DNA from: Epiperipatus broadwayi
Lineage: Eukaryota; Onychophora; Udeonychophora; Euonychophora; Peripatidae
Length of the DNA stretch: 64,000 nt
NCBI GenBank assembly: GCA_028023455.1
Contig: JAQFVV010006203.1
Span: 10,080,876 to 10,144,875, forward strand
Direction: 5' to 3'
This document shows, one piece after another, positions 24,050-36,244 of this stretch (the first letter of the stretch is position 1; each line of letters opens with the position of its first letter). Position numbers and translations under genes: made by a program. Under the pieces are notes generated by a model. That model made no database searches. It worked only from the letters and a program-made list of their open reading frames with translations, and was not told the DNA's origin.

Positions 24050-27000
24050 AAAGTGAAACATACATTAAATATATAAAAAATAGAAAAGATATGATATAAT
24101 CAATGAACTACATTTTATTTAGTTACTGTTCTTAAATACTGTGTAGAGCTTTTGAAGTCATATTGGGATAACTAATCAATAAAATGAATACTCACTGTAA
24201 TTTTGATATTGATACTAATATAAAGATGTAAGTAGTGTAGCCTAGATTTTTATATAAAGCAATAAAAAAATAAATATGTAAACAGTGGAACATAGATTTG
24301 TATATTTATGACATTTATCTACATTTAAATAAAATAGTAATAGTTTTTTCATAATATTTTTTATAAAATAATCTAAAGCACAAATAGTTTGCAAAAATTG
24401 AACAGGTATTACATGTAGTTCATCAATAAAAAAGAAAACATTTTCCTATAATGTAAAATAGTTTTTAAAAATGTTTTTACTAAATACATCTAAATAAATG
24501 TCTGTACTTGCGCAATAATCAATATTGAGTTTATTGGCCATTTATGCATAGCATTGAAAAATAAAACATTTTTTTTAATAATAAAACATTATCTAGATTG
24601 TTGGTAACTATCAAAAGCATTCTGTTGATCCAGTTACTGGAGTAAACACATGAGCACTCATGGATTAAAGCCAAATTCTAAGATGACAATCCTACTTCTT
24701 CAACTATTACAGTTTCATCTACTTCATATAGGCTGTCTCAGTAATGTAACAATAGCAAAATGGAACATTTTTCTAGCTTTTTTTCAGGATGTTTGTTCTA
24801 TTTATCACTAGTAATTAAAATAATTTTAATAACCAGTTTATTATTTTATCATACTAGGTATTGATTAAATAACATTTTCTTTGATGAAAAATATAAAATA
24901 ATGTCATTTAAATGAATTTGATACTTTAAGTATTTCATAAAGCTTGACATTTGCAGTTAACTCTTATTTTTTTGTCCATTATTTACAATTAATAAAAAGA
25001 TTTACCAAAATATATATTGAAGCGGTAAATCTGTAGTACATATTTAGCTTCATTGCTCGATGACATTACAGACCTTTAAAGTAGGTTTGAACCGGTTTAT
25101 ATATGTTTATTTGGTCATCCAAGAATGTTAGGCACACATATATACATATGACTTCCATCTTGTTTATTCAAAATGGTTATGTTTAACCAGTTGTGCATTA
25201 TTTTAACTTAATTCTATTTTATTTGTAAGCTTGTAAATTCCCTTCACTTAGATAATTGTATATGTGTGTATATGTATTACAGATACAAAAATTAATATGA
25301 TCAATGTAAAGCTAAAGCAATGCCAGAAAGTTCTAGAAAGTATTATTGCAAATTAAAAATGTTAAAATGTTATTCTTATTTAATTATATCAACAATTGCA
25401 AGTTAACAAAGTCATGGAATGTATCTGTTTACGTTTTTTTATATTGCCAAATTTCAAGTATAGGAGTTCTTGACACATGCAAAATGAAGTCAGGTCACTC
25501 TTTCACTTGTGTTCTATTAGAGAGTGAAAACAAAATGAATTCTGAGTAGAGGGAAAAATTTGCCTATCTGATCTTAGATTGCCTTTTGTGTTGCCTTTCC
25601 TGCCATGCCATCGCCACTTGAGAACTGTTATGTTTAACTATGAAAGAACAATTGGAAGATGCCTACCATTATTTTGTTAATATTATGCCTTGCTGATCAT
25701 GCTTTCACTTCTAAATTTTACATACATTGTTCTAATTGGCCACCATAATGTCTAGAAGGTAATATGTTTTGATGATGAATGAACTCTTAATATTCCTCAT
25801 TTCATTCCTAAATTCTATTTATATTCATAATGTAATCTTCTATCTATTTGATAACTGACTATAAACTCAGTTATTGTAATAATTAAGTTTAATGATTTTC
25901 TCTCTAGAGTTTAAAAATCTCGTTCTGTAAAACATTAGCACAGAATTATGTTTTAGATCTGTCATTAGCTCTTAAGTTTCACGCTCTAGTTATTTTATTT
26001 TCATGCAGCAAATTTATTTTAAACTATGTATTTTATTGAGTAATATTAGTATGCTAATGTTTCTATCTAGTGAACTTATATTATTTCAGCCACTATCTTG
26101 ATATTTTGGGATATTTAAATGTAAAATGTATTGAATGCAGTTCGCTCGATTGAATATTTAGAAATATATGCTTAATAGTGGATTGTTTAAGACATCATAT
26201 TATGGGATATGATAAACCTTTTGTTGTTAGCACTATTGATTTTAAATGCATTTTATGTTCTATAAATAAATCTGATTATTAATCTATTTAATAATTATTT
26301 ATTTGCTTTGATGCCATTGAGCATTAACTTGCTTATAATATACTATCGTTTGAGAATACTTGGGACTTGTTTAATAGGAAAATAATATTTCCCCTCTTCT
26401 ATATTTGACATCCTAATTTGCTAAGGTTATATGTACATTGCTGAGTGGGTTAATATTTTGTCATGGCATTACACATGATATTATTACTTTATTTAAGTTT
26501 AAATTATTGCATTAGTTATTTAAGACTTAAGCCATATTCACGTTGGTTATTTATGATAGCATTTTCAAGAATTCATATTTTGCTTTATCATACTTATTTC
26601 TCCGGAAGTCCCGGATTTTCTTCATGTAACTTGTCTGAGAATGAGGTTTGGTAGCACCGACCTCAGGACAAACGTCAGATTGTTAAGACTCTGTATGTGA
26701 TAATGTTGACAAGTTCAGACCATAGCATCCTTACCACTCATCTCTTTGAATACCACCTTGTTATATATACAAGCAGACTCATATATGATAAAGCCTTTCA
26801 GTCCAAAGACAGACATGTACTCCATTTCTAATGCTACCCTTGTCAGCACTGCAAGTTCTCTTTCTTATGTGTAATTCCCATATTATCTATAAGACATGGT
26901 GCAGTGATGTTTGTAAACCATTCACTTAATAAATAATAGAATATTTTAGGATTGCCATAGTAAAGCTTCTTTAAGCTAACCCCTTCCTCATTTGTACAGG

Positions 27001-28200
27001 CCCAGATGCGCTCATGAACGATAAGTTGTTTAACTATCATGTCAAGAGTAAACCTCTCTTTGGAGGTGAATTTATAGATGTCTTTTATCATTACTTTAAA
27101 ATAATGATCATGTCATTGATAACATTAATTTATTGTTATTTGTAACTCTCATTAGTGTACTAAGCCATTTGCCTATGTGCAAATTATTAACCGCATGAAA
27201 TCTGCTATGTCTCTGATGTAAATTTAAATTGTTTATGTTCATTAAATTATTATGTTGATAATTACTCATGCATTCATGTTTTACTGAACCTCACTCATTG
27301 AATCTCACTTGTTCCTTATAATAATACTAATATTTAGAAGTTATAACTGATTACTTTAAATGAATATTATCCCTGGGTTGTTCTGTCCTTTGCTCATTAT
27401 GGATGGCTACTATATTATAATTCATGTTTTTTTTCACAATGCTAGCTGTTTGCAAATTCATTTAAACTTTTAAATATTTCCTACACTTAAGATATCTGAC
27501 TAAGCCAAGATTTGATATTCTTTATTTATATTAATTATCCTGTAGATCTCATGTCTCTCTGCTGTGTCTGCAGATTGGAATGAATAAAATTTCATCTGTT
27601 ATCTTCAGAAGTGTTATTCATAATGTTTTAGTTTTAGAGAAGATCAAATAGGGCAGAATCCATGATTGCTCCTTACCTGGGTATCTTGGGAATGAGTGGG
27701 TTTAGGGTACTTTTGCTTAGATTCTAAATCTTGTTAAATGAGCATACAATTCTGACCGGTACAATATATAATTTACAGTAAAATGTATTTTAATATTCTA
27801 TGACAATCCAATTTCCCCAAAATATTCAACTTTTCAATGAGTTATCGCACTATATGATCAGTAACTCCACACAGTGTTTACAAGCTGAAACTAAAAGAAA
27901 ATCCAATACAGGATGCTTATTATATAGATATTCAATAGAAAAAATCTTAGAAAGATGAAATTATTATGGACTAGGAATCAGCAAACTTTTTAACATGGAG
28001 AACCATTTTGTTTAAATTTCTAGCTCTCTTACTCTTAAGAGCGACAAGGAAAAAAATGAAAATATGTTCATGAAAAATATTAATTTTTGAAAGGTTGTGA
28101 ATATATTTGAATATTTATTTTAGTAATAAAACATAATAGAATCTGTATATATTCTAACAACAGTAGAAATTATCTTTAAAATAAATAAATAAAAACAAAA
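24050..28200. other. Intergenic DNA, no feature recognised
   Basis: About 4.1 kb without a recognisable exon, repeat boundary or RNA gene. Base composition is slightly more balanced around 25500-26900 than in neighbouring DNA. An 82-codon minus-strand frame at 26843-27091 has no family signature I recognise. Confidence 0.5.
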
Positions 28201-28202
28201 AG

Positions 28203-29344
28203 GTGCTAATTTAGTATGTGATCTCCGCCATTTTTAATTTGAAAAATGATCAAAAACATTGTCTGAGATATCTACATGATAAAAAAACGCCAAAAGTGGG
28301 AAAATTTAGAATTTGGGTCACATGACCATTTTTTGCACAATCACCTTTTTTAATCAATCAATGCCAAACTTTAAAAAATAAAAAAAGCATCATGTATTTT
28401 TAACATATAAAAAGCATAGATATTTAAAAATCCAAAACATAAAAAATTGAGAAATCTGTTCAAGTAAAATTTTACAAAATAGATCTGAGATCAAGACAAA
28501 CTTTACAAAATAGATCTAAGATCACATAGTAAATCTGAGATCGCATGATAAAAAAAATATACAAATATTTTATAAATATAAAAAGCTAACATGCATTATT
28601 AAATTATGCAGGTTACAAAAGAAGCACCGGTGCACTACCTTTTTCAAATTGAATTTATAACTTGTAAACCTCATTTTTGTAAAAATATAAAAATATCAAA
28701 GGTGTATATAAATCTAAAATAAAACTTTTAGCAAATATGAAAAGCTAACATGCATTATTAACTGGTGCACTACCTTTTTCAAATTGAATTTATAGTTTAT
28801 AAGCCTCATTTTTGTAAAAATACAAATGTCAAAATAAAATCGAAAATAAAACTTATTAATTTTACAATTAATTGTATTTTTTCTTACCAGAACTCATGTC
28901 ACATGACTATAAAAAGCAAAAAAAAAAAAAAAGGTGCTTCTTTTGTAATCTACGTGATTTAATAATGCATGTTAGCTTTTTAAATTTATAAAGTATTTTT
29001 ATATTTTAAAAACATTTTTTTTATCATACAATCTCAGATTTATTATGCGATTTCAGATCTATTTTGTAAAATTTTGCTTGACCAGATTTCTAAATTTTTT
29101 ACGTTATTTGGCTTTTTAAATATCTATGCTTTTTATGTTAAAAATATCTTATGCTTTTTTTATTTTGTAAAATTTTTTGCTTTTGATTGATTATAGAAGG
29201 TGCTTGCATAAAATTTTGGTCATGTGACCTGAATTCTACATTTTTTCCCCTTTTGGCGGGGTTTTTATCACTTAGATGTGTCAGACAACATTTTCAGTCA
29301 TTTTTCAAATTAAAAACGGCTGAGTCACCAACTAAATTAGCAAC
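28203..29344. mobile_element. Long foldback (inverted-repeat) element, about 1.14 kb
   Basis: The left arm runs inward from 28203 and the right arm ends at 29344. GTGCTAATTTAGT pairs with ACTAAATTAGCAAC, followed inward by paired blocks around TTTTTAATTTGAAAAATGA, GTCTGA-A-ATCTA, GCCAAAAG-GG, GGTCACATGACC and TAAAAAGCATAGATATTTAAA. Arms of about 400 bp or more surround a centre with two direct copies of GGTGCACTACCTTTTTCAAA (28630 and 28765). No coding capacity and no clear target duplication. Confidence 0.75.
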
Positions 29345-29629
29345 TAATAAAAAATTAGTTTGACAATTTGATTTTCTCACAAATTTTTAATATTTAAATA
29401 TTCATTCTATATAATAATTACTATTCTATATATAAGGCAGAAATAAAAAAATAAAATGTTGTTATGCAAATTTTTCCTTTCCTAAAATCATCAAAATATT
29501 TGTTTACAAATTACAATAGAAAATAAAAAATTTGTGTTTATATTTATCATGATAAAAAAGCTACAAGATTGCCATCAAAGAGCTACGTTTGACTTGCAAA
29601 CCACAAATTTCGACACCTGATATAGGCAT

Positions 29630-29748
29630 TTTAAAATTAACAGAAAAGAAATAAAGAAATTGTTTATAAAATTATAAGTATCTAAATGATAAAAATGACA
29701 TTTAAGAAAGACAAATATTAGACATTATAGATCTATCAAACTTTTATC
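29630..29748 (+). pseudogene. RTE-like LINE fossil, left fragment
   Basis: Similar in order to 17390-17530 of the other RTE-like copy: a TATAAAATTATA, AT-TCTAAATGATAAA, ATTAGA-ATTATAGATCTATCA series, read as KLF/YI...YLNDKN...RSI-LLSI. It ends at the inner edge of the gypsy 3' LTR; the rest resumes at 35137. Confidence 0.5.
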
Positions 29749-30459
29749 AATAACACTACAAATAATAATTAAAATAAATGTTAGATATATCTGTCGTAAA
29801 ATTTAGTATAGTTTACAGATCTATAATTAGTCTATTAAATAATACATATATTACTGTTTTCCCACAATTATCTTATTACAAAAACTCATAGGCTTACAAA
29901 ATAATATTAAACCCATGGTGGGCTGTACATTACCCTAGTCAGTACTTTTAACCTTCAGCCCCGAGTTGTCTGGGTGGCATCCTATATTCCTGTGTGAATG
30001 TAATTTCACAAAGTCCTTGCACTCACTCCGGCTCTCAGGAAAAGAATGAATCACTTTCTTCTAAACTGCGTTTTAGTCTCACGCATTCCATTGTCTATTA
30101 ATTAAAAGTTATTTTAATTAATCTAGGTTTTTCTTATCCCTTCAGGAATTCATAATCTTTAATTAGTCCTTACTTCCATCTTGGATTTTGCTTCTATAAT
30201 TTGCTTCAACATTATTCTGTTTAATTCATAAGTTTATTTACAGTTTACACAATTTTAGTCTTTTCCTTCTCACTTCATTTTAATATATTTTCTTCAGCCA
30301 TAATTTAACACTCGTTTTTAGATAACTATTATATACATTTCAATTCTTTCTATTTCTTTATGTGCACACATACTTTTCTATGCTTAGAATAATAACTTTT
30401 ATATTACTATGATTTTACTTCTAAAGTAATTTTATCGGCAACTATTTACAGATATAACA
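29749..30459 (-). repeat. 3' LTR of Ty3/gypsy element (truncated at outer edge)
   Basis: About 711 bp, highly similar to 34426-35136. The outer end lacks roughly the last 25 bp present in the other LTR (the TGTTATG... stretch at 34401). The inner edge is ATAACA at 30454-30459, directly followed by the polypurine tract. Differences from the 5' LTR are scattered substitutions and a few small indels, which indicates that insertion is not very recent. Confidence 0.92.
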
Positions 30460-30475
30460 CTCCTCCCCCACTTTA
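30460..30475 (-). other. Polypurine tract of Ty3/gypsy element
   Basis: On the minus strand it reads AAAGTGGGGGAGGAG and abuts the 3' LTR start TGTTAT. It is the primer site for plus-strand synthesis in LTR elements, and its position fixes the element's orientation as minus. Confidence 0.9.
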
Positions 30476-30753
30476 GAAGTTTTGTTTTTCCGATGTTACA
30501 AAATCTTCCAAATACGCTGGTTTTCTTTTAAAACACACTGGTCTCGTGATTTTTTTTTCCTCTTGAGGAAAACTGTTTTAAATTTCCGTTGTCTCTTCTA
30601 TAACCATTTCCTCATGTGCTTTAATATTCGTATTTCTCTCATTCTGTTTTATATCTTTAGGTTCGTCTGCTATCTCTATTTGCTGTTGCCATTGTAAGTA
30701 TTTTGTTTACTTCCTTACCGTCTTCTAATATGATTTTTATGACGTCTATAGAT

Positions 30754-32203
30754 TCAGTTATCTTCACCTTTAATTATGTAAATTTGCTTTGACAATTTTT
30801 TCTCTATCATACCATTTATCCATTTTTTCCTTAATATGTCTCTGCACATTACATTGTCTCCAATACCAAATTTTTCTATTGTTTCTTCTGGTTCCCATTG
30901 TTCGAATTTCATTGGTTTTAAGAAATCAAGTCCAGTTCTTATTTTTCTTCCAAATAGTATTTCCGCAGCAGATTTTCTTGTTGTTGTTGTCAGTGTAATG
31001 TTCTGATACCACATGAATTCTTTTAAAATCTTCTGTGTATCCCTACTAGTACTTTTTTTTAATAAATTGCTTTGCTTGTCGCACCGCTCTCTCAGCTAAA
31101 CCATTCGACTTGGGGTGATACAGTGGTGTCAATATATATTTTATATTCCATGAGTCACTGCACTGTTTAAATTCGTTACTCACAAAGCTTGGTCCGTTAT
31201 CTCACACAATCGCCTCCAGGAAACCGTGTGTTAAAAATATTTCCTTTAGTATTTTTATTGTTTCCTCACTACTTGTAGATTTTGCTTGATGGCATTCTAT
31301 CCATCTAGAAGTTGCATCTATTAATATAAAATATGTTTTTCCCTCTATAGGTCCAAAATGATCAATATGTATACATTGCCATGGATTCGACAGCTTTGGC
31401 CATGACACATATTGTTTTACTGGTAAGGTACTTTCTGCTTGGCATATCTCGCATTTATTTATAAAGTTCTCAATATCCACATTAATTTTTGGCCACCACA
31501 CATAACTTCTGGCTAGAGCCTTTGCTCTCACTATCCCTGGGTGTCCTTGGTGAATTATTTTCAAGACTCTCCATCTACTTTCAGGAGGGACCACTATTTG
31601 ATCTCCCATCACTATACACCCTTTACAAATTGATAGTTTGTCTCTGTTCATCCAGAATGCGGTTGATAACTGTTCCGGTTTCTTTTCTGGCCATCCATGT
31701 TTTATCCACTTACATAATATTCTATAACTTTCTTCCTTTTTAGTCCAATCCTTAATGTTTTTACTATTTTTTATTTTAGAATTTAAAGTATCGATGAAGT
31801 TCATTTCAACTTCTATTTCACTCTCCTTGTTATTTTCCAGTACTCTGGATAGAGCATCTGCATGTGCTATACATTTGCCTTTTCTGAATTCTAAACTGAA
31901 ATTATAACTATTTAATATATTTACCCATCTGATCATTCTCAGGCTTAAATGTTCCGGTATCAGACACTCTTTCCCTATAATGCTTATTAATGGCTTGTGA
32001 TCCGTTATTATTGTAAAATCTCTTCCATAAATATATTGAAATTTTTTAATGGCCCACCTTATTGCTAGCGCTTCTTTATCTAGCTGGCTATAATTACGTT
32101 CAGCATTTGACAATGTTCTTGATGTGTACAATATGGGTCTCTCTAAATCATTAGTTTTATGAGCTAATACTGCTCCTATTCCAAAATAAGATGCATCGGT
32201 CAT
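30754..32203 (-). pseudogene. Gypsy pol: RNase H and integrase (interrupted)
   Basis: The main open frame is 31202-32203 (333 codons). RNase H comes first, with acidic residues in TDASYFGIGAVL (D3), DKEAL (E44), TDHKPL (D68) and HADALSR (D116). The integrase zinc-binding H-x2-H...C-x2-C is at residues 218-254 (IIHQGHPG ... CEIC), and the first catalytic aspartate is in CIHIDHFGP (residue 281). A TGA at about 31201 interrupts the frame just before DNGPSF, which holds the second catalytic aspartate. The glutamate region (SNGLAERAV) follows in the interrupted part. The frame at 30754-31014 reads AAEILFGRKIRTGLDFLKP, then GDNVMCRD, as in the gypsy integrase C-terminus. No envelope gene follows. 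Confidence 0.92.
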
Positions 32204-32214
32204 TAATACTACTT

Positions 32215-32995
32215 CTTTATGTAGATCAAATGCACTAAAAAAGAATCTGATGTTAATAATTGTTTAACTGCCTTAAATGCTTGTTCGTACCTTTCGTTCC
32301 ATGTCCACCTTTGACCTTTCCTCAACAACTCATATAGTGGTGCTTCTATCATGGCTTTATTTTTAAAAAAGGTTCAAAAAAATTTATGAGGCCTAAAAAA
32401 GCTTGCAGCTGTTTAACACTCTTAGGTGAGTCTATATTTTTAACTGCACTTATTTTTTCAGGTAAAGGTTTTTTACCTCTGTTAGTAATTAAATGCCCAA
32501 GAAACTTTATTTCTTGTGTTTCCCATACACATTTTTTCAAGTTAAGTTTAACCCCTGCATTACATAGCTTTTTACAGACAACTTTAATTATTTCAGCTGA
32601 CCCACCAGCCGTTGATTCTGCAATTTAAATGTCATCATAATATGGGTGCACACCTTCAATACCATTTAATATACCGTTTAATTTTGCTTGGAAAATATTC
32701 GGAGCCGATGTTATTCCAAATGGTAAACAGTTACATTTAAAAAGCCCAAACTGAGTTGTCAACATTAACACACGAGCTGTATTTTCAGTAACTCTAATTT
32801 AGTGATAGGCTGCATTCAAATCTAACTTTGCAAAATATTTTGCACTCGATAAGCTACTTAATATTTCTCTAATATTGGGAATGGGATATGAACCCTTATT
32901 TAAATACTTATTCACAGTTGTTCTATAATATCTGCATAATCTAATTCTATCATCTGGTTTGTTTAAAATTACCACTGGTGTAGCCCATTCCGACT
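32215..32995 (-). pseudogene. Gypsy pol: reverse transcriptase core (stops and frameshift)
   Basis: Continues from the gag-protease frame after a frameshift near 32990. Visible motifs are WATPVVILNKPDD, KLDLNAAYH (RT motif A), QFGLFKCNCLPFGITSAP, the catalytic YYDDI (near 32630), KFLGHLITNRG and QAFLGLINFF (thumb). In-frame TAA stops fall at 32799-32801, just after AAYH, and at 32625-32627, directly after YYDDI. Another frame change lies near 32220, between RT and RNase H. The polymerase cannot be made intact. Confidence 0.9.
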
Positions 32996-34311
32996 CTTAT
33001 AGGTGACAAAACTCCCATTTCCACTAATTTATTAATTTTTTCCTCCGCCATTTTACGTTGTGCGAACGGTATTTTTCTGGGTCTACAAATACAAGCTTTT
33101 GCATTATCACTTAGATTTAATTCAATCGGTTTTGTATCCATCAACCCCAATTCCTCTGTGAATAATTTTGGGTATTTTTCTAACATTTCATTCTCGACTG
33201 AAATCTTTTTAACTATTGAAAATTTTATCTCCAACTTATCAAACCAATCATGACCTATTAACGGAGTAATATCTTTTTGTACTACATATACTGGAAGTTC
33301 GTAATTCCTTTTGCTATGAGTTATTTTTGCATTAACTTTCCCTACTATTTTAATATTTAACGATACTTTTTGTAATTCTATCCCAGGATTATCTATAACT
33401 ATTTCATTCCACAACTTTTTAGAAATTAACGAAATCCCAGACCCCCTATCTATTTCCATTTTAATTTTCTTCTGAAACATTAAAATTTGCAAAAACAACT
33501 GATCTTGGTTATTTTTTCCATTATTATTTTTAATACTATTTTTCTTAATTTTAAAATCTTTTCTACTACTCATTTTTCTCTGCATTCCTTTACATACATT
33601 TTCTATGTGGCCTTTCACACCGCAATTATAGCATTGTTCCTTTCTAAATCTACATTCTTTTGCCAAATGGCCTTTTTTACTGCAAGCAAAACATTCAACT
33701 AGAAACTTATTATCAGTTTTAAAATCTTTTTTTTCATACTTGTTAATTTTATAAATCTCTATTCTACTAGTTTCTTCTTTTTTAGAAAATTCTCTTACTT
33801 GGTCTATTACGGATTTGTATACAATCCCTTTTTGGATTGCACTATCGTACATTAATTTTACTTCTGACAATAAAGATTGTCTTAATCTCTCATCACAAAT
33901 TTCCCAAAGTAGTTGATCTATTAAGATCTGGTCTACAAAATTGCCATAATCGCAATTTTTAGCTAGTTGACGTAGAACGATATCATACTCTTTAATGGAT
34001 TCATTTCTTTCCTGTTTTCATTTCCAAAGGTTTAATCTGGCTACATATAATGATGGCTTAGGGCTGAAATATTCTGTTAACTTATTAACCAACTCCTCAT
34101 AACTAATTAGATCTGTTATTTGTCCCTGAAAAAGTTTATTTGCTATTTCAATAACCGTTCTCCCTGATAGACAGAAAAATTTGGCTACTTTCTTTTCATT
34201 TTCACAAATTAAATTCAATTTGAAAAAATTTTGCAACTGCATTACATAATATGGCCATTCATGCGGACTACCTATGTCGAATTCTGCGATGCTAGCTTGC
34301 CCTATCGACAT
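32950..34311 (-). pseudogene. Gypsy gag-protease, one frame with an internal stop
   Basis: The frame starts MSIGQASIAEF at 34311 and runs 97 codons to a TGA at 34018-34020. The same frame then continues to 32950. The first part is gag matrix/capsid-like. Two CCHC zinc knuckles follow (CFACSKKGHLAKEC and CYNCGVKGHIENVC; C60-C63-H68-C73 and C80-C83-H88-C93 counted from the Met at 33870). The retroviral-type protease motif should be D-T/S-G but reads D-R-G (residues 141-143 of that piece), so the active site is altered. The frame ends with the start of RT (KPIELNLSD, PRKIPFAQR). PBS and 5' LTR lie directly upstream. Confidence 0.92.
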
Positions 34312-34382
34312 TTTTTTTTTTCAACTTGAAGAAAAAAAACTTTTTATTACCGACTATTTTTAAATCTACCCACAAAGTTCGA

Positions 34383-34396
34383 ACACGACTGCGCCA
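34383..34396 (-). other. Primer-binding site of Ty3/gypsy element
   Basis: On the minus strand TGGCGCAGTCGTGT begins four bases after the 5' LTR end. TGGCGC complements a tRNA ending GCGCCA, and TGGCGCAGTCG is a common PBS start among gypsy elements. The tRNA species is not assigned. Confidence 0.8.
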
Positions 34397-34400
34397 ATTT

Positions 34401-35136
34401 TGTTATGTTTTTACAAAATAATAAAAACATTACAAATAATAATTAAAATAAATCTTAGATATATTTGTCATAAAATTTAGTATAGTTTACAGATCTATAA
34501 TTAGTCTATTAAATAATACATATATTACTGATTTCCCATAATTATCTTATTACAAAAACCTGTAGGCTTACAAAATAATATTAAACCCATGGTGGGCTGT
34601 ACATTACCCTAGTCAGTACTTTTAAACTTCAGCCCTGAGTTCACTGGGTGGCGTCCTATACTCCTAAGTGAATGTAATTTCACAAAGTCCTTGCACTCAC
34701 TCCGGCTCTCAGGAAAAGAATGAATCACTTTCTCCTTCTAAACTGTGTTTTAGTCTCGCGCATTCCATTGTCTATTAATTAAATGTTATTTTAATTAATC
34801 TAGGTTTTTCTTATCCCCTCAGGAATTCATAATCTTTAATTAGTCCTTACTTCCATCTTGGATTTTGCTTTTATAATTTGCTTCAACATTATTCTGTTTA
34901 ATTCATAAATTTATTTACAGTTTACACAATTTTAGTCTTTTCCTTCTCACTTCATTTTAATATATTTTCTTCTGCCATAATTTAACACTCGTTTTTAGAT
35001 AACTATTATATACATTCCAATTCTTTCTATTTTTTTATGTGCGCACATACTTTTCTATGCTTAGAATAATAACTTTTATTTTACCACGATTTTACTTCTA
35101 AAGTAATTTTATCGGCAACTATTTACAGATATAACA
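34401..35136 (-). repeat. 5' LTR of Ty3/gypsy element (complete, 736 bp)
   Basis: Complete LTR with canonical ends: TGTTAT at 34401 and ATAACA ending at 35136 form the terminal TG...CA inverted repeat. Paired with the truncated LTR at 29749-30459. No clean target duplication is seen because the outer end of the other LTR is missing. Confidence 0.93.
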
Positions 35137-36130
35137 AATACAATATTACTAAAAAATGTGGATTAGCTAGATAAAATAATGCATTGAATTTAAAAAATTG
35201 TTGAACAATAAATCACAATAGATTTATAGGTCCAGGCTGTTGTCAAATTCTGAAGAAAATTTATTAAAATTTAACGTCAGTAAATTAATATTATTAAGAA
35301 TATAAGGCGCCTGATTATATTTTTCAAAATCCATTTCACAGCTATTTTACAGGAAATATTTTGGTGATTAAAATGGAAATCTGATGGAATTGTCAAGCGT
35401 TGGTGGTCGAGTGGTCAGCACAACCGCCTTACAAGCAGTTGTCACAGGTTCGCTTCCCAGCCGATGCTTTAACCCAGGAAAAAAAAATCTGATGGAATTA
35501 AAAATGTGATGATTACTCATCTAGATTATTCAGAAGACATGTTATTTTCATAAAGAATATTTTTGATTTTTGGGAAATGTTCCAAAAGTTATCCGACAAA
35601 AGTAAAAATCAAGATAAAAACTAAAAAAAATCTATTGCTAACTGAAAAAAAAATTATGTTAATGGTAGAAATGAATTTTAAAATGCTAATAACTATAAAT
35701 ATCTTGGTCAAAGTGTTATAGATGAAAATTAAACTTTAAAAAAATATTTTTGGTAGAAATAATTTAAGATTAAAAGGAAATATTTTTGCTTAAAAATGAA
35801 AATTTTTAATGGATGTGTAGTTTATTGGTGTTTAAGACTTTAAGACTTAACAAAAAAGCAATATAATATATAGGAAACTAGAGATTGTGCTGATAGCAAG
35901 AAGTGATCAGCAAAATATATGGCCAAAAAACAAATAAGTGCCACTGAGATTGTTAATTAATTAAATGGAATTGGGTTCAATATTTTAGCAAAATAAATGT
36001 TACTATATGGTCAACTAAGTGTTTAAATTGGATCTCAATAAATTTTAAAATATCAAGTAAGCAAACGTGTTGATGGAGAAATAAAAAAATTTCTGGAATA
36101 TGGAAATGAGAAATTATGGTTCAATAAACT
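35137..36130 (+). pseudogene. RTE-like LINE fossil, right fragment
   Basis: Resumes the RTE-like sequence broken by the gypsy element. It shows FQNPFHSYFTGNI-type and THLDYSEDMLFS (altered L-FADDI region), a MFQKLSDK-like stretch, YKYLGQ-like NYKYLGQSVID, then FGRNNLRLKGNIF and AWQDL-like decay. The match to 19440-19900 of the other copy runs in the same order. A SINE-C is inserted at 35392. No open frame survives. Confidence 0.6.
35379..35499 (+). repeat. SINE family C (tRNA-Val-like), copy 3, with 13-bp target duplication
   Basis: A 95-bp SINE at 35392-35486 flanked by a perfect ATCTGATGGAATT (35379-35391 and 35487-35499). The first 7 bp of its tRNA-like part (GCGTTGG) can pair with CCGATGC near the end, counting two G-U pairs. 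The anticodon-loop region CCTTACAAG is that of tRNA-Val (UAC), and GGTTCGCTTCC marks the B-box. It ends in poly-A. Confidence 0.9.
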
Positions 36131-36193
36131 GTATTAATTAAACTTGAGAAATTGCATTCTGCAATAGACTGATAATATTAAAATGATGGTTTG

Positions 36194-36240
<47 letters not shown>

Positions 36241-36241
36241 A
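36194..36241. repeat. (CA)n(TA)n compound microsatellite
   Basis: About 22 bp of AC dinucleotides passing directly into about 24 bp of TA dinucleotides. Confidence 0.95.
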
Positions 36242-36244
36242 AAG

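Noticed and set aside
26843-27091. 82-codon minus-strand frame as a gene
   Set aside because: No family signature, no splice context, and no related sequence in the window.
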